Assembly: GCA_027854065.1 (NCBI GenBank)
Contig: JAQGEF010000001.1
Span: 62,001-126,000 of the forward strand
Origin: Polluticaenibacter yanchengensis
GTDB lineage: Bacteria; Bacteroidota; Bacteroidia; Chitinophagales; Chitinophagaceae
Reading direction: 5' to 3'
DNA length: 64,000 nt
Shown piece after piece: positions 54,472 to 63,442 of this stretch (positions within the stretch are counted from its first letter, which is position 1; each line of letters begins with the position of its first letter). Under the pieces are notes generated by a model. The model saw nothing but the letters and a program-made list of their open reading frames with translations, made no database searches and was not told the origin of the DNA. Both the position numbers and the translations under genes were made by a program.

Positions 54472-56676
54472 ATGGATAAATTTAAAATAAATCCAGTTAA
54501 TACTCTTGGCTATAATTTTATAGACAACAGTAAGTTACCTGAAGGAAAAGATGAATATTATTTACGGAATATTCAAAACAGGAGTGGTATTGAATACAGG
54601 CACCTAACCGCCTATGAAATAGAAGCTCTTGTAAGAAACAACAATAGTAGCGATGATTGGAATAAAGTACTGGTTAGTAATTCTTTCAACCCCTCCCTTG
54701 TAAAAAACTGCACCTTTTTCGGATTGGTACGTATTGGTAAACTGGAACCACTGGTATTAGAATATAGTGATTTAAAGGTACTGGTGGGGTTATACAACAG
54801 CACCATTATCAGTAGTGATATCGGCAATAATGTAGCTATCGACAATGTCAACTATTTAAGTCATTACATCATCGAAGATGAATGTATTATTCTTAACGTC
54901 AATGAACTTTTAACCACTCCGAATGCCAAGTTTGGAAATGGCATTGTAAAAGATGGTGAACCGGAAGAAAAACGGATCTGGATGGAAGTACGGAACGAAA
55001 ATGCCGGCAGGAAAATAATGCCATTCAACCGGATGTTGCCGGGTGATGCATTTTTGTGGAGTAAATACCGCGCGGATAAAGAATTATTAAAATGCTTCGA
55101 ACGGTTTACCCAAACGGAATTTGGAACTGATCCGGGCTATTATGGCAAAATCGGCACCAGGACAGTGATTAAAAACTGTGCCATTATAAAAGATGCCTGG
55201 ATAGGCTCTTATGCCTATTTTAAAGGTGCTAACAAAATAAAAAACGTCACCATTAATTCCAAGTATGAAGCTCAGACACAGATTGGCGAAGGTTGTGAAC
55301 TGGTGAATGGCATTGTAGGTTTTGGTTGCAGAATTTTTTACGGTGTAAAAGCAGTCCGTTTTGTAATGGCCAGCCATTCACAATTAAAATATGGTGCCCG
55401 TCTTTTAAATAGTTATCTAGGAAACAATGCCACCATCAGTTGTTGCGAAGTGTTGAACTCACTGATATATCCTTTTCATGAGCAGCACCATAACAATTCA
55501 TTTTTGTGCGCTTCTTTTGTAATGGGCCAAAGCAATATAGCCGCAGGCGCTACTATCGGCAGTAATCATAACAGCCGCAGCCCCGATGGTGAAATTATGG
55601 CAGGCCGGGGTTTCTGGCCAGGCTTATGCGTCAGCTTAAAACACAACAGCAAATTTCCCGCCTTTACCATTATTGCGAAAGGTGATTATCAAAGCGAATT
55701 AGACATTCCCCTGCCATTTTCGCTCATCAGCCAGAATATTGTTGATGATTCTTTAGTCGTAATGCCCGGCTATTGGTTCATGTATAATTATTATGCTCTT
55801 GCCCGCAATGCCTGGAAGTATATAGACCGGGATAAGCGCCTGGAAAAAATTCAGAAAATTGAGTTCGATTATTTAGCACCGGACACTATTAAAGAAATGT
55901 TCGCAGGTATCGAACTATTGGAACTATATATAGGCAAAGCAATCTTAAAACACCTTGGTAAAACGTTTACGACAGATAAAGACACTATAAAACTGGCGCA
56001 GAAATATTTAAATGAATCCAACCCGCTGGTTCACGAATTAAAAGTATATGGTGAAGGTTTTGAAAACTCAAAGCGCAAGGTTGAAATTATTAAAGCAGCC
56101 AAAGCCTGGAAAGTTTATAAACGCATGATTGTTTTCTATTCCATCAAAGAAATTCATAAAGCACTGGAGGAATATGGCACAATAGAGAATATCATCGCCA
56201 AAATGCCGGCTAAAACTTCATTATCCGCTTCATGGGAAAATGTAGGCGGGCAGTTAATGTCGGAAGATGACCTGCAGAACATACTGAAGAAAATAAAAAA
56301 TGGCAGCATTAATTGCTGGGATGATCTGCACGATTTTTATAAATTGTTAGGAAAACAATATCCTCAGAAAAAACTGGTCCATGCATTATTTGCATTGCAG
56401 AAAGTGACCGGTATCAATCTTAAAAAAGCAACCAAAGAAAACTGGACGGCATGGTTCAATGAATCTTTAGAAACTGCGCAATGGAAACTCAGCGGCATTA
56501 TAAGCAGCCGTGAAAAAGATTACACCAGTCATTTCCGGAAAATGATGTACGATACGCAGGAAGAAATGGATGAAGTTCTGGGTAGCTTTAGCGAGAACAG
56601 TTTTATCATATCGGAAAAAGAATTATTTGCAGAATATGAAAAATCTGTGAAAGCCTTATTGAAAAAAATGAAGTAA
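54472..56676 (+). CDS. DUF4954 family protein with left-handed beta-helix
   Basis: A 734-residue cytoplasmic protein of a Bacteroidota-centred family. The middle third (about 215-420) carries hexapeptide-repeat spacing typical of a left-handed parallel beta-helix: GTRTVIKNCAIIKDAWIGSYAYFKGANKIKNVTINSKYEAQTQIGEGCELVNGIVGFGCRIFYGV and FVMGQSNIAAGATIGSNHNSRSPDGEIMAGRGFWPGLCVSLKHNS. The conserved His/Asn/Arg cluster suggests a sugar-nucleotide or acyl-group transfer site as in other hexapeptide enzymes, but the substrate is unknown. The C-terminal ~300 residues are helical. It stands alone, with its own terminator. Confidence 0.9.
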   Translation: MDKFKINPVNTLGYNFIDNSKLPEGKDEYYLRNIQNRSGIEYRHLTAYEIEALVRNNNSSDDWNKVLVSNSFNPSLVKNCTFFGLVRIGKLEPLVLEYSDLKVLVGLYNSTIISSDIGNNVAIDNVNYLSHYIIEDECIILNVNELLTTPNAKFGNGIVKDGEPEEKRIWMEVRNENAGRKIMPFNRMLPGDAFLWSKYRADKELLKCFERFTQTEFGTDPGYYGKIGTRTVIKNCAIIKDAWIGSYAYFKGANKIKNVTINSKYEAQTQIGEGCELVNGIVGFGCRIFYGVKAVRFVMASHSQLKYGARLLNSYLGNNATISCCEVLNSLIYPFHEQHHNNSFLCASFVMGQSNIAAGATIGSNHNSRSPDGEIMAGRGFWPGLCVSLKHNSKFPAFTIIAKGDYQSELDIPLPFSLISQNIVDDSLVVMPGYWFMYNYYALARNAWKYIDRDKRLEKIQKIEFDYLAPDTIKEMFAGIELLELYIGKAILKHLGKTFTTDKDTIKLAQKYLNESNPLVHELKVYGEGFENSKRKVEIIKAAKAWKVYKRMIVFYSIKEIHKALEEYGTIENIIAKMPAKTSLSASWENVGGQLMSEDDLQNILKKIKNGSINCWDDLHDFYKLLGKQYPQKKLVHALFALQKVTGINLKKATKENWTAWFNESLETAQWKLSGIISSREKDYTSHFRKMMYDTQEEMDEVLGSFSENSFIISEKELFAEYEKSVKALLKKMK

Positions 56677-56689
56677 AACCAACCGGTTA

Positions 56690-56742
56690 TTTCAGCCACA
56701 GATTCATGGTATTTTTGTAATATCAGTATCTGTGGCTTTTTT
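56690..56742 (+). terminator. Intrinsic terminator of the DUF4954 gene
   Basis: AGCCACAGAT (56694-56703) pairs with ATCTGTGGCT (56728-56737) across a 24-base loop that contains a shorter inner dyad, followed by T6. Confidence 0.85.
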
Positions 56743-56769
56743 ATTAAAAGTATTGTACCTGAAAAGAAT

Positions 56770-56908
56770 GTACCATTCACTACCTGCTGCTGAGAGGCTG
56801 CCGGATACGACGGGCCTGGTACGACGCAGGAGTACCGAGCGCAGCGAGCCCAAAGTAGCCGGAACAAATGCCCAACAGAATACCCCGGCAGACAGCCCCA
56901 AAATAAAA
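56770..56908 (-). repeat. Dispersed intergenic repeat, copy G
   Basis: On the minus strand it begins TTTTTTATTTTGGGGCTGTC. The plus strand carries CCGGAACAAATGCCCAACAG (identical to copy E), a GGTACGACGCAGGAGTACC hairpin, GAGCGCAGCGAGC and GGCTGCCGGATACG. Confidence 0.85.
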
Positions 56909-56910
56909 AA

Positions 56911-58311
56911 TTATTTCCCGGAAAAGATAACAGTATCTGCCAATGCCCCTTCTTTCACTGATGACACTATTTGCTCCTTTGCGAAATGATGCGTACTCAG
57001 CACTTCCACCGAATTACTGTCACGTCCATAACATAACCACTGGATACCATTTTTAAACCCATAATTATAAAGCGGCAGTCCATGACTGTAAACAGGCAGA
57101 TTTTCTATCACGATCTTTTTACTAAGTGGCACTTTTTGAAATGTACTCATACCGGCCTTTGAGTAACTGCTTACTTTTTTAAACCCGGCAGAAGCTTTAT
57201 ACATAAAAAACAAATGATAAAGACTGACCACGGCAAACAATACAACAAACAAGGCCCTGCTTTTAACCAAATGGAATAAGGCCAAAACAATAAAAAGGCA
57301 TAACCATAGTGATGGATAATACAAATAGCGTTCGCTCTCAAAGCCTTTTACACTTACACCCAGGCTAATGAACAATACATAAGAACTTAGCCAGGCAGAT
57401 ACAATAAACAAATAGAAGCGGTTGAGTACTTTCCGCTTTATCAGCATTAAAACAACCAGGCACAATATTGCCAGCATACCAACCGATGCCAGCTTAAATA
57501 TAAAGTCCGATGAAGTAGGTGGCAGGAATGAACGGAAGAAAAGTTTATACGAATTCTCTATTAACACCCCCCAGTGAAATGCCTGTACATGCGCCGCTTC
57601 GTAACTGCCCAAAGCCTCTCCTGTACTCCATAAACGAAACGGGAAGTAAATAATAAATAAAGCCCAGATACCAATAATCGTTTGCCGTTGCAAAGGCTGC
57701 AAATCTTTCTTATCCGGCAGCAGCCACCACCAAAGTACCAGCCAGACCGGGTAGAGCCACAATGTTTCGTAAGTAAATAACCCTAAAAGAAAAAAGAGAA
57801 TGGCGCCTGATTGCAGTAACCTGTTTTGAGTTTGCTTTAAAACACACAGGAAACTCAGCAAATTAAAGAACATACTTAAAGATGCCGTTCTGCAAAGAAT
57901 CCAGAATAATGCTTCCGAGTGAAAAGCGTATAGACCAAAAAGCGCACTGCCAATGATAAATACCTGCTTAGGAATCCTGACCTTAAGCCCTGCGACCAGT
58001 TTTTGAAAAACGGGGACCGCCATGATCATATTAGCGATATACAATAGTAAATTCGTCAGGTGATAACCGAACGCATTTTCCTTCCACAGCAAAGAATCTA
58101 AAAAAAGAGATAAATCACTGATATGCCTCAGCCCGTTATGATGACCGATTGTACCATCGTAAGCTTTCGGAATATGGATATGATCATCATTCAGAAAATA
58201 GAAAGAGCCAGGCCAGGCCAACCCTGCAATTATTAACACCACAAGAATAAACAACCGCCAACTCCACTTCTCCGATATCGGAAATTGCTGTAAAACAGAA
58301 TTAGTCATCAT
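56911..58311 (-). CDS. Polytopic membrane protein, GT-C glycosyltransferase-like
   Basis: A 466-residue protein with about eleven to thirteen transmembrane helices. An acidic first loop (FLNDDHIHIPKAYDG), followed by NAFGYHLTNLLLYIANMI and the lumenal-type HSEALFWILCRTASLSM, is the arrangement of GT-C-fold glycosyltransferases that use lipid-linked sugars. A soluble C-terminal tail follows. ATG 58308 is an equally good start. The start overlaps the radical SAM stop by one base, so the two are translationally coupled. Acceptor and donor are unknown; the GT-C call is by topology and motif placement only. Confidence 0.6.
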   Translation of the reverse strand: MMTNSVLQQFPISEKWSWRLFILVVLIIAGLAWPGSFYFLNDDHIHIPKAYDGTIGHHNGLRHISDLSLFLDSLLWKENAFGYHLTNLLLYIANMIMAVPVFQKLVAGLKVRIPKQVFIIGSALFGLYAFHSEALFWILCRTASLSMFFNLLSFLCVLKQTQNRLLQSGAILFFLLGLFTYETLWLYPVWLVLWWWLLPDKKDLQPLQRQTIIGIWALFIIYFPFRLWSTGEALGSYEAAHVQAFHWGVLIENSYKLFFRSFLPPTSSDFIFKLASVGMLAILCLVVLMLIKRKVLNRFYLFIVSAWLSSYVLFISLGVSVKGFESERYLYYPSLWLCLFIVLALFHLVKSRALFVVLFAVVSLYHLFFMYKASAGFKKVSSYSKAGMSTFQKVPLSKKIVIENLPVYSHGLPLYNYGFKNGIQWLCYGRDSNSVEVLSTHHFAKEQIVSSVKEGALADTVIFSGK

Positions 58312-59537
58312 TACTGTTTATTGATTCTCTCCTGTAATTCTTCAAAATAGGTTTTATATGTTTTCTCCGCATCATCGGTCCACTGGTAATAGCCCAATGT
58401 TTTAGAGGTGGCCCAGGAGCCAAACATTTTTTCGAAATTCTTATATAAAGCCACATCGTACTTACGGTGAAACGCCAGCCAGCATTGGTTACAGTTATGT
58501 ACATACAAGTCCTGCTTCTTCTGCGTTTCCTCTTTATTAAAAATAGAGTCCAGGGATTCATTAAAGACATTGCCGATTTTCATGTCCAGGTATTGGCAAA
58601 TCGGTACATCACCATTAGGAAATACCACCACGCTATCCAAAATACTATAGCATTTCAAACGCAGTTTTTTATTGCGCCATTCATCGTACAGCACCAGGTA
58701 ATCGTAGTTTTCCTTAAAATCAGACACTATTTTAGGCACACTTCGAGCCATTACATCGTACACTTTAGAGCTGTTGTACTTCGCATGTTCAATATCTTCC
58801 TTTTCCAAAGCCTTCATTTCTTTGGTAGCGTCCGATACTTCCTTCAAATACTTCAGGTCACCAAATTTCAGCGCAGTGTCATTCTTTTCATCGCCGATAT
58901 TTGTTTCATGCGCCTTATCAAGCGTATCAAAAAAGTTAACATTATTGTAGATGCCAACCCTCAGGTCCACACCATATTCCACGCAAATATCCGCCACATG
59001 CTTCAGGTCCTCAAAATCATTATAAGGCGATAAAGTGAACAACACGCACACCGGCACTTTACTTCTGCAGGCATCTATTACTTTAATAACCCCGTCATAA
59101 CCATCTTTACCACGCATATGTTTATACGTAGATTTAGTACCGTCCAGGGATACATAAAGTTTTTCAGGCGGAAACTGGTGAACAGCAGCAATCGCTTTAT
59201 CCGGTTTCAGGCAGTTGGTAAATAAATCGAACTTAGGATGATTCTTATGAAACCATTCCATAATTTCAAGCGCATCCGGATGCAAGAGAAACTCCCCGCC
59301 TTCCAGGCCCACGCGCGTATTTTTTGTGACACATTTATTTTGCGTCACCAGTTCGTATATTTTTTCCTTAGGAATATGTACCACCGGCCTTTTAGCCCAG
59401 ATAAGACAGTGTTTACAAGCAGAATCGCAAAGGTCAGTAGCGTAAATCATTAATGTACTTAGCTTTTTATTACTGCTAAACACTTTATTGCGCACAAAAT
59501 TTGCCCCGCGCTGTATGTAATCTGCTTTTTTAAACAT
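58311..59537 (-). CDS. Radical SAM protein with SPASM-like C-terminus
   Basis: From ATG 59537 the protein has 408 residues. The 4Fe-4S cluster motif is Cys37-x3-Cys41-x2-Cys44 (DLCDSACKHC), and LEGGEFLLHP and LYVSLDGTKSTYKHMRG are the following radical SAM core motifs. The C-terminal part (CYSILDSVVVFPNGDVPICQYLDMKIGNVFNESLDSIF...HNCNQCWLAFHRKYD) has the cysteine pattern of SPASM/Twitch domains that hold auxiliary clusters. Such proteins modify peptides or sugars, and some are arranged beside glycan genes. The upstream frame to 59573 is not favoured. It is coupled to the GT-C-like gene by a one-base overlap. Confidence 0.87.
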   Translation of the reverse strand: MFKKADYIQRGANFVRNKVFSSNKKLSTLMIYATDLCDSACKHCLIWAKRPVVHIPKEKIYELVTQNKCVTKNTRVGLEGGEFLLHPDALEIMEWFHKNHPKFDLFTNCLKPDKAIAAVHQFPPEKLYVSLDGTKSTYKHMRGKDGYDGVIKVIDACRSKVPVCVLFTLSPYNDFEDLKHVADICVEYGVDLRVGIYNNVNFFDTLDKAHETNIGDEKNDTALKFGDLKYLKEVSDATKEMKALEKEDIEHAKYNSSKVYDVMARSVPKIVSDFKENYDYLVLYDEWRNKKLRLKCYSILDSVVVFPNGDVPICQYLDMKIGNVFNESLDSIFNKEETQKKQDLYVHNCNQCWLAFHRKYDVALYKNFEKMFGSWATSKTLGYYQWTDDAEKTYKTYFEELQERINKQ

Positions 59538-60038
59538 GCTTAGCAAAATAACAATTAAACTACTACAATACAAAAAGCAAGTTTCTTTAAAAACCGGTGC
59601 ATCAAATGCAGCGCATTGGTTTTATTTTAAGAATATGGGGCTATTAGCATAATGTCATCTGCTCAACAGTTGTTCAGGCTACTGCAGGCATGGTATTTTG
59701 TACGCAGGAGCTCTGCGGCACTATTATGCTTCCTTTTCGCATACTGGCAGCCGTACACGCGTACAAAATACTGGCTCGTCCCTCGCCACCTGCTGTATCC
59801 TGCAGCCCCTCAGCAGCAAATCTTAACCGGTCAGTTAATACACATTTTATTTTTTTTTAAAAACAATTCCTGTTGATTGATTTTAATCAGGTACACTAAG
59901 AATTGATAAACACGCTCCTTATAAATTTCAAACCAATACCATTGATCATTCAAATATAAATAATCATCAATGTTTAAACATTAATAATGCCGTAACACCA
60001 AAAGAACCCCGAAGAAAAGTATCTTTGCATCTTCAATT
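59538..60038. other. Intergenic region upstream of MFS gene
   Basis: Contains repeat copy H (59625-59836) and A+T-rich DNA. TATCTTTG at 60020-60027 is a -7 element 12 bases from the MFS start codon, so the transcript would have almost no leader. The 74-codon frame at 59652-59876 is not supported. Confidence 0.6.
59625..59836 (+). repeat. Dispersed intergenic repeat, copy H
   Basis: It opens TTTTAAGAATATGGGGCTATT and carries TCTGCTCAACAGTTGTTCAGGC. A long imperfect hairpin follows (GGCATGGTATTTTGTACGC... with GCGTACAAAATACTGGC), and it ends GTATCCTGCAGCCCCTCAGC. Confidence 0.75.
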
Positions 60039-61265
60039 ATGCAAAACAATTCAAAAAAGCAGAAAACCATTATCCTCATCATACTTGGATTATTATCTGC
60101 TCTTGGGCCATTTTCTATAGACATGTACCTGCCCGGTTTTAACGGCATTGCCCAATCTCTTAACACCGATGTTGCACATGTTTCTTTATCCTTATCCAGC
60201 TTTTTTATCGGCATCTCAGTAGGGCAGTTTTTGTACGGGCCCTTACTAGACAAATACGGCCGCTTAAAAATCCTTTATATCGGTTTCGCTATATTTATAG
60301 TCGCCTCTTTGCTATGCGCAATCTCCACCAGTGTGGAAATGCTGATCGGGTTAAGGTTTTTCCAGGCCATAGGCAGTTGCGTGGGCATGGTAGCCAGTCG
60401 TGCCATGGTACGCGACCTCTACCCTGTTAGTGAAAGTGCCCGTGTATTCAGCCGCTTAATGCTCGTTGTAGGTATTTCACCCATAATAGCACCAACAGTA
60501 GGCGGCATCGTAGCAGCACATTTCGGATGGCAGGTCATATTTGTCATCCTGGCAGCAATGGGTTTACTCATTGTCAGTTTAGTAAAACTGAACATGCAGG
60601 AAACAATTGTGCCCAACAAAGACTATTCTTTAAAGCCAGGCTTCATATTAAGCGAATTCATTGGCATTTTCAAAGATCCCCAGTTTTCCAAATTCGCATT
60701 AACATCAGGCATATCTGCTGCAGGCCTGTATGCATATATTGCAGGTTCACCCGCCTTATTCGTCAAACGCTTAGGCACTACAGAACAGCAATACGGATGG
60801 TTTTTCGCGGTCATCGCACTGGGTATCATATCTGCTACGCAGATCAATACATTATTGCTTAAAAGATTTAAAACGTACAATATTGCAGCCGTTGCCTTAA
60901 GCTGCCAGCTTTTAGTAGGGTTTATACTCATTGCGTTAGCCCATTTTCATGTCTTAAATATTCCGTTAGCCATTAGCTTTTTATGCTTATTCCTGATGTG
61001 CCAGGGTTTTACATTTGCCAATACATCCGCATTGGCCATGGCCAAGTTCCCGCACAAAGCCGGTATGGCATCCGCATTAATGGGAGGCATTCAAATGGGG
61101 GCCGGTGCGCTCACATCCGCTATAGTAAGTATCCTGAGCAAAAATTCCAACACACCAATGATGATCGTCATGAGTTCATGTGCGGGTATTGCCCTATTTT
61201 TTGCCCTCAGGGGAAAAAGATTGATAGAAAGAAATAATAAAACTGCTAATTTAGAGTCTTATTAA
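60039..61265 (+). CDS. Bcr/CflA family MFS drug exporter
   Basis: A 408-residue transporter with 12 predicted helices that should export drugs or sulphonamide-like compounds with proton antiport. GPFSIDMYLPGFNGIAQSL (23-41) is the Bcr/CflA opening and GPLLDKYGRLK (67-77) is MFS motif A; AIGSCVGMVASRAMVRDLYP and GGIQMGAGALTSAIVS are further family blocks. It is followed by the DUF2891 gene 13 bases later on the same strand. Confidence 0.94.
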   Translation: MQNNSKKQKTIILIILGLLSALGPFSIDMYLPGFNGIAQSLNTDVAHVSLSLSSFFIGISVGQFLYGPLLDKYGRLKILYIGFAIFIVASLLCAISTSVEMLIGLRFFQAIGSCVGMVASRAMVRDLYPVSESARVFSRLMLVVGISPIIAPTVGGIVAAHFGWQVIFVILAAMGLLIVSLVKLNMQETIVPNKDYSLKPGFILSEFIGIFKDPQFSKFALTSGISAAGLYAYIAGSPALFVKRLGTTEQQYGWFFAVIALGIISATQINTLLLKRFKTYNIAAVALSCQLLVGFILIALAHFHVLNIPLAISFLCLFLMCQGFTFANTSALAMAKFPHKAGMASALMGGIQMGAGALTSAIVSILSKNSNTPMMIVMSSCAGIALFFALRGKRLIERNNKTANLESY

Positions 61266-61278
61266 AGTGACTATATAA

Positions 61279-62394
61279 ATGGAAGGTATGTTTAAAAAAC
61301 TGGTGGCATTTACAATTGTTTTAAGTATCGGCATTATCTCTTATGCGCAAAATACCGACTGGTATAAAGTTTCCAAAGACAGTTCTAAAATAGAATTAAC
61401 AGAAACCGGTGCATATAAATTATCGTTATTGCCATTAAAATGTTTACAGCAGGAATTTCCGAATAAAACCAGCCATTTATCCAAATCGGCCAGCGACCAC
61501 AAACTGTTGCCATCCGAAATGCACCCGGCATTTTATGGCTGTTTCGACTGGCACTCCAGTGTACATGGCCATTGGATGCTAATTAAATTACTGAAACAGT
61601 TTCCAAACCTGCAAAACGCAGCAGAAATAAGAGCCGCTATCAATAAAAATATTACCCCTCAAAACATCAGTAAAGAGGTGGAATATTTTTATGAACCATT
61701 GAACGCCACATGGGAGCGCACTTACGGCTGGGCATGGACCCTCAAGCTGGACGAAGAACTCCAGGACTGGCAGGACCCGGACGGGCAAAAATGGCTGGCA
61801 GCATTAAGACCACTGACCCAAAAAGTAGTGGACATGTGGACAGCTTACTTACAAAAACAAACTTACCCGAACCGCACAGGCATTCATGGCAATACAGCTT
61901 TCGGCCTGGGTTTCGCACTGGACTATGCCAAAAAAACGCAAAACAAAAACTTTGAACAACGCCTTACTTTACATAGTTTAAAACTATTTAAAAATGACAA
62001 AAACGCACCGGCAAGCTGGGAACCGGACGGAGCGGATTTTTTCTCACCATCATTAATGGAAGCCGATTTAATGCACCGCGTATTAAAACCGGCTGAGTAT
62101 GGCAACTGGCTGAATACCTTCTTACCGGTAGCATCTGTCAAACATTTAAGTATCCTTCCGGAAGTATCAGACAGGACCGACTACCAGATCATTCACTTAG
62201 ACGGATTGTGTTATAGCCGTGCATGGACCATGATGAATATCAGCAAAAATTTACCGGCAAATGCCCCGGCCAAAAGTTTATTGAAACGGGCTGCTATCAA
62301 TCACCTGGCAACTGCTATCAAGCATATGGCTGACGGGAATTACGGTGGAGAACATTGGCTGGCAAGCTTCGCAGTATATGCAATGACTAACTAA
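61279..62394 (+). CDS. DUF2891 domain protein, exported
   Basis: A 371-residue protein with a signal peptide (FKKLVAFTIVLSIGIISYAQ) and the DUF2891 core: LLPSEMHPAFYGCFDWHSSVHGHWMLIKLL, FEPLNATWERTYGWAWTLKLDEELQDW-like TYGWAWTLKL, RTGIHGNTAFGLGFALDYA and SWEPDGADFFSPSLMEADLMHRVL. Conserved Trp, His and Asp clusters suggest a polysaccharide- or small-ligand-binding (alpha/alpha) toroid, but the family has no assigned reaction that I know. Starts at ATG 61279 or 61288. Co-transcribed with the MFS exporter. Confidence 0.92.
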   Translation: MEGMFKKLVAFTIVLSIGIISYAQNTDWYKVSKDSSKIELTETGAYKLSLLPLKCLQQEFPNKTSHLSKSASDHKLLPSEMHPAFYGCFDWHSSVHGHWMLIKLLKQFPNLQNAAEIRAAINKNITPQNISKEVEYFYEPLNATWERTYGWAWTLKLDEELQDWQDPDGQKWLAALRPLTQKVVDMWTAYLQKQTYPNRTGIHGNTAFGLGFALDYAKKTQNKNFEQRLTLHSLKLFKNDKNAPASWEPDGADFFSPSLMEADLMHRVLKPAEYGNWLNTFLPVASVKHLSILPEVSDRTDYQIIHLDGLCYSRAWTMMNISKNLPANAPAKSLLKRAAINHLATAIKHMADGNYGGEHWLASFAVYAMTN

Positions 62395-62567
62395 ACTTAC
62401 CCGGTTCGGGAATATAATATTGCAGAACGATCGCTCTAAAATCAGTTCGGCAATATCATTTTCTCCCCATGTCATTTAAAGCCAAATCTAACAGCATTCC
62501 GTATAAGAAATATATAAGTTGGGAAGCTGCCAAAAATACTGGAACTTTGCAGTTCTTATAATTTACA
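62395..62567. promoter_or_regulatory. Promoter region of rlmB
   Basis: TTG (62519-62521), 20-base spacer, GAACTTTG (62542-62549), one mismatch from TAnnTTTG, 19 bases before the rlmB start. Confidence 0.55.
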
Positions 62568-63338
62568 ATGAAACCATACAGACAACAACATAAGCCAAGG
62601 CCAAAAAAGAGTGCACTTATTTACAGCAGACATAAAGTAATGGAAGCTTTAAATAGCGGAGTGGCTTTGGAGCGCATTTATATAAATCACGATTTAAAGG
62701 GGCCGGAGATTGAAGAAATCAACCAGGCGGCACTTAAAGCACAGGTACCCGTAAATAAAGTACCGGAAGCAAAACTGAGATTTTACAATGTAGAAGGCCA
62801 CCAGGGCGTCATTGCACTAATATCTAAAATCCAGTACCAGGACGTACAGGATGTCGTATCACAGGTAATAGAAAAAGGAGAAATGCCATTATTATTAATC
62901 CTGGATGGTGTTACGGACATCAGGAACATCGGCGCTATTGCACGTACAGCTTATTGTTGCGGTGTACATGCCATTATTATCCCCGATAAAGGCGTGGGAG
63001 CATTGAATGAAGATGCCATAGAAACCAGTGCCGGTGCTTTGGAGAAACTTTCTGTATGCAGGGTAAACAGCCTGATGAAAACTGTAGATGACCTTAGGTT
63101 GAATGGTATAAAAGTATATGCCAGCGAAATGACAGCTAAAACTTTCGTGTATGATTTACCCATGCAGGAACCTACTGCCATTATTATGGGTAGCGAGGAT
63201 AAAGGGGTTTACCCGGCTTTAATAAAAATATGTGACGACCAGTTTAAGATACCAATGGTGGGCGATTTTGAATCACTAAACGTATCAGTAGCTACCGGCA
63301 TGATTCTTTATGAAGCAGTAAAGCAAAGATTGAAGTAA
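62568..63338 (+). CDS. rlmB: 23S rRNA (guanosine-2'-O-)-methyltransferase, RlmB type
   Basis: A 256-residue SpoU-class (knotted) methyltransferase that 2'-O-methylates G2251 of 23S rRNA. The N-terminal substrate-binding domain (SRHKVMEALNSGVALERIYINHD...) is followed by motif 1 LDGVTDIRNIGAIARTA (Asn120, Arg126), motif 2 AIIMGSEDKGVYP and motif 3 KIPMVGDFESLNVSVATGMILYE, which form the AdoMet knot. Full length, with a good promoter and terminator, so it is monocistronic. Confidence 0.96.
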   Translation: MKPYRQQHKPRPKKSALIYSRHKVMEALNSGVALERIYINHDLKGPEIEEINQAALKAQVPVNKVPEAKLRFYNVEGHQGVIALISKIQYQDVQDVVSQVIEKGEMPLLLILDGVTDIRNIGAIARTAYCCGVHAIIIPDKGVGALNEDAIETSAGALEKLSVCRVNSLMKTVDDLRLNGIKVYASEMTAKTFVYDLPMQEPTAIIMGSEDKGVYPALIKICDDQFKIPMVGDFESLNVSVATGMILYEAVKQRLK

Positions 63339-63351
63339 ACTATACCATAAA

Positions 63352-63392
63352 AAAGCCTGGTCCGGATTTATGATTCAGACCAGGCTTTGTTG
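63352..63392 (+). terminator. Intrinsic terminator of rlmB
   Basis: AGCCTGGTC (63354-63362) pairs with GACCAGGCT (63378-63386) with flanking A- and T-runs. Confidence 0.9.
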
Positions 63393-63442
63393 TAAATACA
63401 CCTTACCATAAAACAGCAGTGCATTCAATAGAATAAATGTAC

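Noticed and set aside
59652..59876. 74-codon frame upstream of MFS gene
   Set aside because: Sits within dispersed repeat copy H; other copies do not keep the frame.
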